Shown here: positions 46,577 through 55,837 of the stretch, piece after piece | Layout of the letters: each line of letters opens with the position of its first letter | Position numbering within the stretch: the first letter of the stretch is position 1 | DNA from: JAALLB01 sp039191645 | GTDB lineage: Bacteria; Pseudomonadota; Alphaproteobacteria; Rhizobiales; Rhizobiaceae | Reading direction: 5' to 3' | NCBI GenBank assembly: GCA_039191645.1 | Contig: JBCCXO010000015.1 | Location: 1 to 64,000 of the forward strand | Length of the DNA stretch: 64,000 nucleotides | The notes under the pieces: generated by a model | What the model saw: the letters and a program-made list of their open reading frames with translations, nothing else | The model's database searches: none | Told to the model about the DNA's origin: nothing | Position numbers and translations under genes: made by a program

Positions 46577-48679
46577 ATGCAGGTTCTCATTCGCATTGTA
46601 CGATGTTTGACTGTTGTTGCTCTGTCGATTTGGTTGATTGGTCTACACCCCAGTGCATCCGTTTTTGCCCAGGGCATTGAACAGTTGCTGCTTGAACGTG
46701 TGCCAATCCCACAGAAGCGGCCAGATCGTGTATCCAATCCTCTTTCTGTTAAAACCACGTCTGCATTGCCAACTGCTTTTTTCAACGAAAAACAGATTTC
46801 ACCGCTCACAGGCTCGCTTTCTGACGGGTTGAAAGCACTCGATTCCAATAACGTTGAGCGTGCAATGCGTATCCGAGCCGGAATGCCTTCCGGCAGCCTT
46901 GATCGAAAATTGCTAGCCTGGGCAATTGCAGTCTCTGGCAAAGAAGGAGTGCCGGCGAGTACAATTACCAAAGTGGTGCTTGATTTGCCGGATTGGCCAG
47001 CTCAAAAGGCACTTAGACGGAATGCAGAAAGGGCGCTCCGTTTTGAGGGGCTTGATTCACGTGGAGTTATTGATGTTTTCAGCGGATCACAACCCAGTTC
47101 GGTTGAGGGCGCGATGCTTTTATCCCGTGCGTATTTGGATAATGGAAACCGAAGCTTAGCAAATCGGGCCATTGCGCCGTTTTGGCGGGAGGAGACGCTT
47201 AATCGAACTCTGGAACGAAAAATCCTTGATCAAGTTGGTGCCTCGCTCACCCGTGAAGATCACCGTTTCAGGATGCATCAATTGCTTTATCGTGACCGTG
47301 CTACAGCGGCCATCCGTATTGCGGGGTTGGCAGAGCAGGTTAGCCTCGCGAAAGCAAGAGCTGCCGCGCTCAGAAAAGCCCCAAATGCAGATCGTTTGAT
47401 TTCTGCCGTGGCGGCGTCTTCAAAAAAAGATACGGGGTTCACATTCGCTAAAATTGAACACGCACGGCGGAGTGGTGACTATCGAAAGGCAGCCGATTTG
47501 CTCCTTTCTGCAACACGCGATCCGAATAAACTGATTGATCCTGACGAATGGTGGGTAGAGCGCAGAATTGTCTCAAGACAAATGCTTGAACTGGGAAAGT
47601 TTGAAAAAGCATATCGATTGGCAGCTGAGCATTCAGCACAGTCTCCCGCCAAGATTGCTGAAGCAGAATTTCATGCCGGCTGGTACGCCCTCCGGTTTTT
47701 GGGAAAAAAAGCATTAGCCCGCCGCCATTTTGCAGAAGTAATAAGGGTCTCTAAAAGGCCGATTAGTCTGGCGCGTGGACATTACTGGATGGGACGCGCA
47801 AGTGATGCTGCAAATGCCAGTCAACATTACCGTGAAGCAGCCAAGCACATCGGCACGTTTTATGGTCAGCTTGCAACCCATGAACTGAAATCAAACCGTC
47901 TGAGAATAACCCGCACAGCACCCAACCAAACAGACAGAACACGCCTTAGAAAAAGGGAGCTTTACCGCGCTATTAAGCGCTTCGAGAATGTTGGGCATGC
48001 CTGGCGTGCAGAACCGTTTTATCGACATCTTGCCCGCACGTTGCAATCTCCGGGTGAGATAGCAATCCTCGCTGCGGACGCTGAGCGGTTGGGCAAATTC
48101 AACTTATCCTTACAGATTGGAAAAGTTGCGTTTGGCCGCGGCCTGAAGGTCGACACACTCTCTTGGCCGATCGGCGCGATACCAAAGACTGCAAAGATAG
48201 GAGACACTGGTTTAGCCCTTGCCTATGCAATTGCACGTCAGGAAAGGGCATTTGATAAAGCGGCTGTTTCAAGCGCAAATGCGAAGGGCTTGCTGCAGTT
48301 GCTGCCTGGTACAGCAAAAGCAGTTGCAAAGCGAAATGGACTTCAATATTCGCGGAGAAAACTGACCACGGATGCCGGGTACAACGCAACCTTGGGCGCA
48401 GCCTATTTGTCAGAGCAGCTTGCGCGATATGGGAACTCATACATTTTGACTTTTGCAGCCTACAATGCGGGTCCTGGACGGGTGGATGAGTGGATCGGAA
48501 GGTTTGGCGACCCCAGGGGCAAATCGCTCTACGACGTTATTGATTGGATCGAAGGGATTCCCTTTACCGAGACCCGTCACTACGTCCAGCGTATCATGGA
48601 AAACTATCAGATATATAAGAACCGGATCAGCAACAGTCCTTTGTCAATTCGGAAAGACTTGACAAAGGGTCGCTCTTAA
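46577..48679 (+). CDS. slt: Soluble lytic murein transglycosylase
   Basis: Periplasmic enzyme cleaving peptidoglycan to anhydromuropeptides. A signal peptide (about 1-30, ending VFA) precedes a long helical TPR-like domain (to about 530) and the catalytic SLT domain (about 545-680). The catalytic Glu lies in ARQERAFDKAAVSSANAKG, followed by GLLQLLPGTA and AYNAGPGRV; the usual QES reads QER. I start at ATG 46577 (700 residues) because AGGTGG precedes it; a GTG nine bases earlier is possible. Gene order slt/dapA is typical of the group. Confidence 0.93.
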   Translation: MQVLIRIVRCLTVVALSIWLIGLHPSASVFAQGIEQLLLERVPIPQKRPDRVSNPLSVKTTSALPTAFFNEKQISPLTGSLSDGLKALDSNNVERAMRIRAGMPSGSLDRKLLAWAIAVSGKEGVPASTITKVVLDLPDWPAQKALRRNAERALRFEGLDSRGVIDVFSGSQPSSVEGAMLLSRAYLDNGNRSLANRAIAPFWREETLNRTLERKILDQVGASLTREDHRFRMHQLLYRDRATAAIRIAGLAEQVSLAKARAAALRKAPNADRLISAVAASSKKDTGFTFAKIEHARRSGDYRKAADLLLSATRDPNKLIDPDEWWVERRIVSRQMLELGKFEKAYRLAAEHSAQSPAKIAEAEFHAGWYALRFLGKKALARRHFAEVIRVSKRPISLARGHYWMGRASDAANASQHYREAAKHIGTFYGQLATHELKSNRLRITRTAPNQTDRTRLRKRELYRAIKRFENVGHAWRAEPFYRHLARTLQSPGEIAILAADAERLGKFNLSLQIGKVAFGRGLKVDTLSWPIGAIPKTAKIGDTGLALAYAIARQERAFDKAAVSSANAKGLLQLLPGTAKAVAKRNGLQYSRRKLTTDAGYNATLGAAYLSEQLARYGNSYILTFAAYNAGPGRVDEWIGRFGDPRGKSLYDVIDWIEGIPFTETRHYVQRIMENYQIYKNRISNSPLSIRKDLTKGRS

Positions 48680-48683
48680 GTGG

Positions 48684-49565
48684 TCACTTTTTCCTCTTCG
48701 CTGTAATCGCACCGCGCTTACTTTTTGCAGTTGCTTTCGCCAGTTTACCTGAAGCAAGTGCCTTTGCCTCGCCGACCCAATTTTCTCGCTCAGGACGACC
48801 GCTAAATCCCAATTCATGGCCTATCCACTCCTGATGTTCAGCTGTCCAATTCGCAATCTGATCAAACTTGTATATGCCTATTGCGTTTAGTTTTTTCTCA
48901 AGCGCATTTCCCACACCATCAATTTGAGTAAGATCATCAGCGCCTGTATCCGGGGCAGTGTTCATTACTGGTGGCTGTTTTCCGGTTGATACTGACTTGG
49001 CTTCTCCTTTGGATGAATCCACATCGCCTTTGTCGACGCGTTTTGCGAATTCTGTATCACCGCCTTTGGCAAGCACCTTGGCTTGCTTTACCCAGTCCTC
49101 GCGTTCTATCCGCCCCGGAAATGACAAACGCTCTCCGATTTCTTTCTGTTCACCTTTCGACCATGCCGCAATTTGTGCATATGTGGTGACCCCGATGCTT
49201 TTCAGGCGGCTCTCATTTTGTGGCCCTATACCTTTAATTCTTTTCAAGTCATCCTGAACTTTTGGTGCAGAAGCCGTTTTAGCTTTTGCAGGTTTGGATT
49301 TTGATACTGCCTTAGCAGGCTTCTTTGCAGCCGGCTTTTCTATCGTTTTCTCGACTGGCTCTTCTTTTTCGGCAGGTGATTTCTTGGGCTCTGGTTTTGA
49401 TGGCTCAACCGGTCTTTTTTCTGCCACGGAACTTGAAGGTGCAGTTTCAGCCGTGGCTGACATCTTTTCCGCTCCAAACATGCGCTTTAACAGAGATCCA
49501 ATTATGCACCCCAAGAAGAACGCTATGGCAAAAAGCAGAGCGGCTTGGATGATAAACATTGTCAT
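48684..49565 (-). CDS. Membrane-anchored protein with two helix-hairpin-helix repeats
   Basis: 293 residues from ATG 49565, chosen because GGAGGA stands eight bases upstream. An N-terminal transmembrane helix (about 3-25) is followed by a Lys/Pro/Ala-rich linker (about 35-105) and two similar domains: DDLKRIKGIGPQNESRLKSIG with a W-S-x-G-E-Q continuation, and DDLTQIDGVGNALEKKLNAIG. Each ends in a x-F-x-GR-x-ERE-x-WV segment. The hairpin motif is that of DNA-binding and ribosomal-protein-like domains, but the function of these alphaproteobacterial proteins is unknown. The tail is basic. Third gene of the ompA-BON unit. Confidence 0.82.
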   Translation of the reverse strand: MTMFIIQAALLFAIAFFLGCIIGSLLKRMFGAEKMSATAETAPSSSVAEKRPVEPSKPEPKKSPAEKEEPVEKTIEKPAAKKPAKAVSKSKPAKAKTASAPKVQDDLKRIKGIGPQNESRLKSIGVTTYAQIAAWSKGEQKEIGERLSFPGRIEREDWVKQAKVLAKGGDTEFAKRVDKGDVDSSKGEAKSVSTGKQPPVMNTAPDTGADDLTQIDGVGNALEKKLNAIGIYKFDQIANWTAEHQEWIGHELGFSGRPERENWVGEAKALASGKLAKATAKSKRGAITAKRKK

Positions 49566-49585
49566 GATGCTATTCCTCCGGTTGG

Positions 49586-49690
49586 CTACTGCTGAGTATT
49601 GTCTGTTTGATGCGTCGTCCATCCAACAAACAAGCCTATTACAAACGCAATCAACAGGAGCAAAAACAATTGCTCAATCAAGTAAAACAT
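49586..49690 (-). CDS. Small single-pass membrane protein (34 residues)
   Basis: A short reading frame not reaching normal gene-caller limits: ATG at 49690, TAG at 49586. It starts 14 bases after the OmpA stop, with AGAGG six bases before the ATG, and ends 20 bases before the next gene. The peptide begins MFYLIEQLFLLLLIAFVIGL, one hydrophobic helix, and has a short polar C terminus rich in Thr/Gln/Asn. Its position in a tight operon and its ribosome-binding site support translation. It may assist the neighbouring envelope proteins; function unknown. Confidence 0.65.
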   Translation of the reverse strand: MFYLIEQLFLLLLIAFVIGLFVGWTTHQTDNTQQ

Positions 49691-49703
49691 TTCGACCTCT
49701 TCT

Positions 49704-52700
49704 CTACTGGAGCACCTTAAATTCAATTCGCCGGTTCAAACTACGGCCTTCGCTTGTCTCATTTTCGGCTATGGGCTTTGCTTCTCCAAAACCTTTTGCT
49801 GTCAAGCGCTCAGCGGGTATCCCGGCTGAAATCAGGTATTGTACCACCGCTTTTGCCCGCCCTTCACTGAGTTCTTGATTGTATCCCTCACGGCCCCGGG
49901 AATCGGTATGTCCTTGCACTTCAATTTGTACATTCGGACAATTGATTGCTGCACTTGTCACGTCTTTTAGAATTGTTTCTGAGTCTGCTCTGATGATGGC
50001 ACGGTTCGTTTCAAATTGAATTTTTCGGCCGCTAATGGCGTTGATAATGTTCTTTTGGCATGCCTCTGCCTCGTCATCAACAGATGCAGAGGCTGATGCA
50101 TTTACGGACTCATTTTGCAGGATGGAAAGCTCAGTTTCTCCGAAGAACCCTTGCGGCAACTGTTCTTGCAAAGCCGATGTGATCAGATCAGCAAGAACTT
50201 GGTTTTTCACGGTGCCAATCACCTCAACTTTTTGGTCAACCACGTTGGCTTTACCGGACTCGAGCAGTTTTGTCTGCTGAATTGCAAGCGCTGTTGCCGC
50301 ATCAAAGCCCGGCGGCTTACCTCGTGCCAAGGTCTGTTCTTCGGTAACATTTTCAATCTCTAAAGTGGATTTCACGAGGTCCACGATCGCGGCACTCGCT
50401 TCTTTACTGACAACATTTCCGGACAGTACGATGTCGCTCCCAAGTTTTGAGATGCTCCAACTGAATGGTTCTGCAACGGGTGGCAAAACCTCATCGGGTT
50501 TTGCTTCAAGCAGTTCTGATTTGGGAAAGACGATGTTGGTAGAGCCGATGTACCCTTCAGGCAGCTTGTTTTTCACACTACGATCAATCAAGTTGCGCAA
50601 GTTTTCATTTTTCGCCCTACCCGTTATGGAGACTTGATTGCCAATTATATTTCCTTGTCCCGCTTCGAGAAGTTTCAGTTGACGTGTGACATACTCCCGA
50701 ACGTCACTGAAACCTGCAGGCGCTCCAGATGCGGGTATTTGCCGATCCGCTATTTCTGAAACACCCAAGATATCTTTGACCATCTGAGATGTCGCTTCAG
50801 CGGATTCTGTGCTTTCCACATTGCCCAGAACGGTAACACCGGAGGGTATCTTGCTAACACTCCAGCGATAGGGATCTGCAATCGGTAAGGTTGCTTGCCC
50901 GTTCGTTTCAGTGGTTTGGTCAGAAGGTGTTCCCCCCGCAGAAGACCCGGCAACGACTACCCCATTTGATGATATCTCAACTTGCGTACCTGCTTCCTCC
51001 GTCGACTCTTTGGGAAACAGGATGTTTGTTGTTCCGGTATATCCAGCGGGAAGTTTTTGCACAAAGTTGGTCTCTATCGCCTTTGCCAATTGCTTATTTT
51101 CAACGCGCCCGACAATTGACGCAACTGTACCAACAACATTGCCCTGCCCTGCAGATAATTTTCCGGTAAATTCAGCTAAGAGGTCACGAACGGCATCTAT
51201 CTCTGCAGGCTCTCCAGATGCCAGTGCTTGGTTATCCACCAGACGTTTTCCGTCAAGGATCGTGGCAACACTCTCCAAAATCCGACTACGGGACTGGTCT
51301 GAAGCGATGTTTCCAGTTAGTTTTATCTCGCCTTCCCGCACAACAATCGTCCATCGGTATGGATTGGCCAGTGGCAGCTCGACTTCCAATTCCACATCGA
51401 TCCCTTCGGGTTTTTTCAAAGTCCCATCATTAAGTTCACTATAGGCTTGTGATGATTTTGCGCGTCCGGTGAGCGTCAGCTTTTGATCACTTAGAGAGGC
51501 TTCACCTACCTGCATTTTTGAAAGCACCTGTAACGCATAATCAGTCGCAGCATTATAATTTTCAGGAGACCCGCCAGCGACTTTTGCACTTCCTTCAATT
51601 TGCTTACCGTCAAATGTCTTTCGTATGCGCTCTCTGAGCGTATCCCGACGCTCAACATTTGGGGTATATCCGCCGATGGTCACAACTTCTTCCGAAAGCT
51701 GCACAGTCCATGTGTATGGTGATATTCCGACGGGTTGAAGTGTGTTTTCTGCTATCGTGAAGCCCTGAGGAGCATTTTTTAGTTTTTCCGATATCTCGCC
51801 ATAATCTGCAAAGGATGCAGCGACCCCAGAGATGGACAAGTTACTGCCGGAAAGTGAAATTCGCCCCGATTCAAATCCAACAAAAAGGTCAGCAAGGAAT
51901 CCAACGGCGTTGGACCAGCCCTCTGGTTCCCCTGAAGCAATGCGCATTCGATTAAAGACTTTTGCATCTGGGATTGCGGATGAAATCTTTGCTTCGATTT
52001 CGGCGATTTCTTCCCTGCTGGTAGCAAAACCGCTTATGATTGCTTCTTGCCCATCGAACTCTGTCTTCCACTCAAACGGGTCTGCAATGGGGGCGCTCAA
52101 TGCGTTCTTGGCGACCGTAATGTTTGATGAAAGCTTTGTTTCCAAGTCTTCCAAAACATCCTCATAAGCGCTTGAAGTTTCTGCAATACCGCTGATTTCC
52201 AGTTTGTCGTCATTGAGGTTGATTGCTCCTTCAGAAAGCCCTTTGAGCAACCCGAGAGAGGTTTCAGCGTCTTCAGCAAAATTTTCACTGGCGCCAGCAG
52301 CAAGCGTTAAATTGTCTTCAAGTTCAGCCCCTCTATCAATCTTTTTAGCGGCCTGTAGAAGGGCATCTTTTGTTTGTATTTTTGGTGCTGTGCCAGATAG
52401 TGTGATTTTCCCATCACGTTTGGTGGCGGAAAAAACATACGGAGACACAACCGGTAATAGATCGCTTGCATTCTTCACAATACGAACGTCATAAGCATCT
52501 TTCGCCAGACCAAGTGCTGCATTTTGGTCGTCTTGTGTTGGCGCAGTACCGGAGAGTGTCAAATCTCTTCCTTCAAGTTCAACTGTCGCCCAAGGGTGCG
52601 CGCTGTTCAGGCTTTTTGACGCTTTGGCCGTTAGATCGTTTTGAATGGCCTCGGCAAAGAATAAAACTGAAACGACTGTCAAAACCGCCACCGTTATTAG

Positions 52701-52733
52701 ACCGGGCACGATCCATTTAATCCAGTTTCTCAT
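49704..52733 (-). CDS. Large OmpA-family protein with tandem BON-like repeats
   Basis: About 1009 residues from ATG 52733, which is preceded by a GGGAG-type site; the longest frame begins at a TTG 19 codons earlier. One N-terminal transmembrane helix (about 8-30) anchors it. The body alternates two kinds of beta-rich repeat: about seven units of the form P(Y/F)xW...L(S/T)G and about six of the form G...L.(I/L)(S/T)G.A, the pattern of BON domains. The last 115 residues are a peptidoglycan-binding OmpA domain (QGHTDSRGREGYNQELSEGRA). It may link inner membrane and cell wall. First gene of a three-gene unit. Confidence 0.88.
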   Translation of the reverse strand: MRNWIKWIVPGLITVAVLTVVSVLFFAEAIQNDLTAKASKSLNSAHPWATVELEGRDLTLSGTAPTQDDQNAALGLAKDAYDVRIVKNASDLLPVVSPYVFSATKRDGKITLSGTAPKIQTKDALLQAAKKIDRGAELEDNLTLAAGASENFAEDAETSLGLLKGLSEGAINLNDDKLEISGIAETSSAYEDVLEDLETKLSSNITVAKNALSAPIADPFEWKTEFDGQEAIISGFATSREEIAEIEAKISSAIPDAKVFNRMRIASGEPEGWSNAVGFLADLFVGFESGRISLSGSNLSISGVAASFADYGEISEKLKNAPQGFTIAENTLQPVGISPYTWTVQLSEEVVTIGGYTPNVERRDTLRERIRKTFDGKQIEGSAKVAGGSPENYNAATDYALQVLSKMQVGEASLSDQKLTLTGRAKSSQAYSELNDGTLKKPEGIDVELEVELPLANPYRWTIVVREGEIKLTGNIASDQSRSRILESVATILDGKRLVDNQALASGEPAEIDAVRDLLAEFTGKLSAGQGNVVGTVASIVGRVENKQLAKAIETNFVQKLPAGYTGTTNILFPKESTEEAGTQVEISSNGVVVAGSSAGGTPSDQTTETNGQATLPIADPYRWSVSKIPSGVTVLGNVESTESAEATSQMVKDILGVSEIADRQIPASGAPAGFSDVREYVTRQLKLLEAGQGNIIGNQVSITGRAKNENLRNLIDRSVKNKLPEGYIGSTNIVFPKSELLEAKPDEVLPPVAEPFSWSISKLGSDIVLSGNVVSKEASAAIVDLVKSTLEIENVTEEQTLARGKPPGFDAATALAIQQTKLLESGKANVVDQKVEVIGTVKNQVLADLITSALQEQLPQGFFGETELSILQNESVNASASASVDDEAEACQKNIINAISGRKIQFETNRAIIRADSETILKDVTSAAINCPNVQIEVQGHTDSRGREGYNQELSEGRAKAVVQYLISAGIPAERLTAKGFGEAKPIAENETSEGRSLNRRIEFKVLQ

Positions 52734-52935
52734 CTTCTCCCTCTCCTGTTTCTCGCGTGCACTTGGCAGTAAGTTCAATTTGGATGCCAAACACGCTTCT
52801 TTTCATCCCATGAGAGGATGACCAAGTAAATGCTCTGTATTGTATATCAACAATATCAGTAGGTTTTTACGCTTCGCGGGACAAAGGTGCAAAAAACACT
52901 TGTCTTCAATTCGGATTAGTCATATCCACGGCGGT

Positions 52936-53026
52936 GGAGAGGTGGCCGAGTGGTCGAAGGCGCTCCCCTGCTAAGGGAGTAGGCGGCATAACCGTCTCGA
53001 GGGTTCGAATCCCTTCCTCTCCGCCA
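52936..53026 (+). tRNA. tRNA-Ser (anticodon GCU)
   Basis: Class II tRNA with a seven-base acceptor stem (GGAGAGG/CCTCTCC), discriminator G, encoded CCA, a D-arm GGTGGCCGAGTGG-type start, anticodon loop CTGCTAA giving GCU, a long variable arm and the GGTTCGAATCC T-arm. It reads AGC/AGU serine codons. It separates the conserved block from the accessory envelope cluster; I find no repeat of its 3' end elsewhere in the window. Confidence 0.97.
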
Positions 53027-53379
53027 TTGAGATTTTTCAGAATGCGGTAACAAAAGCACTCATTGTAATACCTGACATTCAGCTCTAACCGTTATTATGA
53101 CAGTCACAGCACGGCATGGTCTTTGTGTCGCGTGTTCTTTCGGAGATGAGATATACTACCGGCAAAACCCCGGGGCATGGCTGCATTGGGTTTAAAGTAA
53201 GCATCGGGACCTTTACCTTATTACAAACCAACACCTGAAGTTTGAACCATGAATTCTAACTACCGCACAATCGAGATTTCAATCAGCGTGGGAATTCCTT
53301 CGTTTGGCAGATAGTTCATTTGCTAGCCTGCGCAAATCTGACACTTCTTTTCATCTTTAAAAAACCTGACTGTGGCCTC
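53027..53379. other. Non-coding stretch between tRNA-Ser and the VWA gene
   Basis: About 350 bases (474 to the next start codon) with no coding frame I can support, no tRNA and no clear hairpin terminator. Its only notable element is the lux-box-like repeat at its right end (53380-53395). Confidence 0.5.
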
Positions 53380-53395
53380 CTACCGTTTTCCGTAG
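53380..53395. promoter_or_regulatory. Lux-box-like inverted repeat upstream of the VWA gene
   Basis: CTACCGTTTTCCGTAG. Read on the other strand it is CTACGGAAAACGGTAG, matching the other two copies at CTACSG-N4-CSGYAG. It lies 105 bases before the preferred VWA start. A LuxR-type regulator encoded in the same block is the obvious candidate ligand. Confidence 0.6.
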
Positions 53396-53500
53396 TTATG
53401 GCCCCCTAAAATAGGGACTACATTCCAAGCCAGCTTCGACAATCGCTTATATGTAGCGGCAGGATCGAGACCTATGCCGACAAAATTTGGAGGATCTCAA

Positions 53501-54985
53501 GTGCTTGTAACCTTTAAGAGTGTCATAAGAACATTGATTTTCAGCGCCCTCACATTCCTTATGTTCATACATTCTGGTCTCGCAAACGATCGAGCGATCA
53601 TCGTATTTGACGGCTCTGGGTCGATGTGGGGCCAGATAAATGGCGTCAATAAAATCGTGAGTGCAAGGCAAACGCTTGCAGATGTCTTGCCCAAATTGCC
53701 GCGCCAATTGGACCTCGGCTTAATTGCCTACGGGCACAATCGAAAAGGAGATTGCTCAGATATTGAGATGCTGGTTTCGCCGGGGCCTATCGCGCAGACC
53801 GAAAGATCAATTTCGCAGGCAGTCAATGGTCTGAGCCCAAAGGGTAAGACTCCGCTATCGGATGCCGTTCGAAAAGCTGCAGAAGAACTTCGCTTTACGG
53901 AAGAAAAAGCAACGGTTGTTCTCATTACCGATGGCTTGGAAACCTGTGAGGCTGATCCATGCGCACTTGGGACAGAGCTTAACCGGCTAGGCTTGGAGTT
54001 TAAAACTCACGTGATTGGATTTGGCTTGAATGCTGAAGAAGGAAAGCGGGTTGCGTGTCTGGCTGAAAATACGGGCGGTCAATATTTTCAGGCTGACGAT
54101 GCCGATGCATTGGGCGATGCATTGACGAAAACGGTCAAAGCCGAAGTCGAAGTGCCCCCACAACCCACACCAGTGGTTCAGCAAAACCGGCCCACCTTCA
54201 ATTTGATTGCAACGCCAGTTCTTGGCGATGAGTCATCAGACCTGTTTACATCCAAACGATTTGCTTATCTTTGGAAACTCGAATCTGAGGATCCAAATGT
54301 GGATCAAAGTGCGATCCCACAGATTGGACGGCTTCCAAGTGCGCGTTATTCCGCACAGCCCGGTCGCTATCGTGTTACGGCTACTTATGGTGCTATATCC
54401 GGAAGTGTGGAGGTGGATCTGGGAGAATTTGAAACCACTGAAGTCACGATTCCAATGGAAGCAGGCATGCTTGATGTTGATGCATTTTCTGTCAACGATT
54501 CAATTGGTCTGCAAGATGAGAACTACAAATGGGAGGTCAGAAATCTTGAGACCAATACCTCATTTAACGGCTTTACAAACAAGATCAATGAAATCGTTTC
54601 AGCGGGGCGTTACGAGGTGAAATTCTTCCCTGGCAAGCTCGGTAAAGTGGCGCTTGAACCGATTTTTGTGGAGGTAAAAGCGGGTGAAACAACAGAAGCC
54701 ACCGCTATCGCGCCAGTCACCCGCGTCCAACTCAAAGGTTATGACGAAGATGGCCGAGAACTTGGACGGAAGGAAGTCATCTTCAAGCTTTTTGATGGGC
54801 CAACCAATCGCGAAAACTACATTTGGGATTTTTGGGGGCCAAGCAATGTTTACCTAATGCCGGGCAAATACACGGCTTTGATCGAGTATCGACTGAGGGG
54901 TGAACGTGTAAATGTGGAAGAAACCTTTGAGGTCGGTGCAGCAGAAGATCGTGTAATTGAGTTTAGATTTAGCGGTCAAAACTAA
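53501..54985 (+). CDS. Secreted VWA-domain protein
   Basis: 494 residues from GTG 53501, chosen for the GGAGG seven bases upstream and the clean signal peptide it gives (cleavage near SGLA-ND, about residue 28); an ATG at 53474 would add nine residues. The VWA domain follows immediately with an intact metal-ion adhesion site: DGSGS (37-41), the Thr in GKTPLSD and ITDGLETC. The last 250 residues form beta-rich repeats (for example PGRYRVTATYG, AGRYEVKFFPG, PGKYTALIEYR), likely Ig-like. Suggests a periplasmic or surface protein that binds a partner through a divalent metal. No homologue role known. Confidence 0.85.
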   Translation: MLVTFKSVIRTLIFSALTFLMFIHSGLANDRAIIVFDGSGSMWGQINGVNKIVSARQTLADVLPKLPRQLDLGLIAYGHNRKGDCSDIEMLVSPGPIAQTERSISQAVNGLSPKGKTPLSDAVRKAAEELRFTEEKATVVLITDGLETCEADPCALGTELNRLGLEFKTHVIGFGLNAEEGKRVACLAENTGGQYFQADDADALGDALTKTVKAEVEVPPQPTPVVQQNRPTFNLIATPVLGDESSDLFTSKRFAYLWKLESEDPNVDQSAIPQIGRLPSARYSAQPGRYRVTATYGAISGSVEVDLGEFETTEVTIPMEAGMLDVDAFSVNDSIGLQDENYKWEVRNLETNTSFNGFTNKINEIVSAGRYEVKFFPGKLGKVALEPIFVEVKAGETTEATAIAPVTRVQLKGYDEDGRELGRKEVIFKLFDGPTNRENYIWDFWGPSNVYLMPGKYTALIEYRLRGERVNVEETFEVGAAEDRVIEFRFSGQN

Positions 54986-55140
54986 TCTGTCGGCGCGGGC
55001 CCCTTTCTAACCTGTAGGGTGTTGGTTTGGCTACTTCGCTCAATGCAAAAGACTTCTTTCTTCAGTTGAGAGCCGTTCAAAGCAGGCATCAGTCAAATAC
55101 TGATTAAAGCAAATTTTAAGATGTTTCGAAAATCGAAGCG

Positions 55141-55815
55141 TTATCTGTTTTGCAGATAATTCACATTCACCCATCCGACCGAGCCATTGGTTCCGCCATG
55201 GCGAACGCCGCACCAACCTTTTTGGCAACTGCTCCCTATCTCAACATCGCACGCATCAAATGGAATGGTACCAACAATGCCATAGGTTGTAGATGGTCCT
55301 GCACGCATGTTCAATGCGCTACCCGGTTTAACCCTTACAACACAAGAAAACTGGCCTGAGACCGCCTGGGGTTTTGGTTTGCTATCTTGGAGGTTCCTGC
55401 TTTGCGCTGCATTCTTAATCGGTGTGAAAACCAGCCTACTATTTGGACCATCATGAACATTGTCGATAATTGCACAGGTCGCTTTATCCCGCACCGGAGA
55501 AACGCCGGTCAAAACAAAGCGGCGACCCGGATAAAAGTCTCCGTAAACGAAATAATCAATTTCGCCGCAGTGGCTGGAAAAAAGTCTGCTCATTCCCTCC
55601 AGATAGTTTTCTGAATTCAAACGCCCGTTAAATAGTATCTGGCCTGATCTTACACCATTTGCTCCCAAGCCGGCGCGGGGCTTTTCGTAAACTATGGAGA
55701 TGTTTTTACCTTGATATTCAACGCGCATCACTGAGCCGTTATGATCATAAAAATCATTGGCATGTGCCTGTCCAAGGCCCAAGATTAAGACGATAGCAGA
55801 AGAAAATGCTCTCAT
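55141..55815 (-). CDS. Secreted SH3-type protein, paralogue 1
   Basis: 224 residues. The real start is most likely ATG 55815 because it gives a signal peptide (MRAFSSAIVLILGLGQAHAND); the longest frame extends 48 codons upstream into the preceding gene. The N-terminal half is a beta-rich domain with paired cysteines (SHCGEIDYF, DKATCAIID). The C-terminal bacterial SH3 domain has the pattern LNMRAGPST...GTIPFDACDVEIGSSCQKGWC, then GWVNVNYL. Such domains usually bind peptidoglycan or peptides. Last gene of a five-gene leftward unit. Confidence 0.8.
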   Translation of the reverse strand: MRAFSSAIVLILGLGQAHANDFYDHNGSVMRVEYQGKNISIVYEKPRAGLGANGVRSGQILFNGRLNSENYLEGMSRLFSSHCGEIDYFVYGDFYPGRRFVLTGVSPVRDKATCAIIDNVHDGPNSRLVFTPIKNAAQSRNLQDSKPKPQAVSGQFSCVVRVKPGSALNMRAGPSTTYGIVGTIPFDACDVEIGSSCQKGWCGVRHGGTNGSVGWVNVNYLQNR

Positions 55816-55837
55816 GGAAATCTGGTTGCTCCTATTG

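Noticed and set aside
52936..53026. Attachment-site duplication of the tRNA-Ser 3' end
   Set aside because: I could not find a second copy of the tRNA end or an integrase gene in the window.
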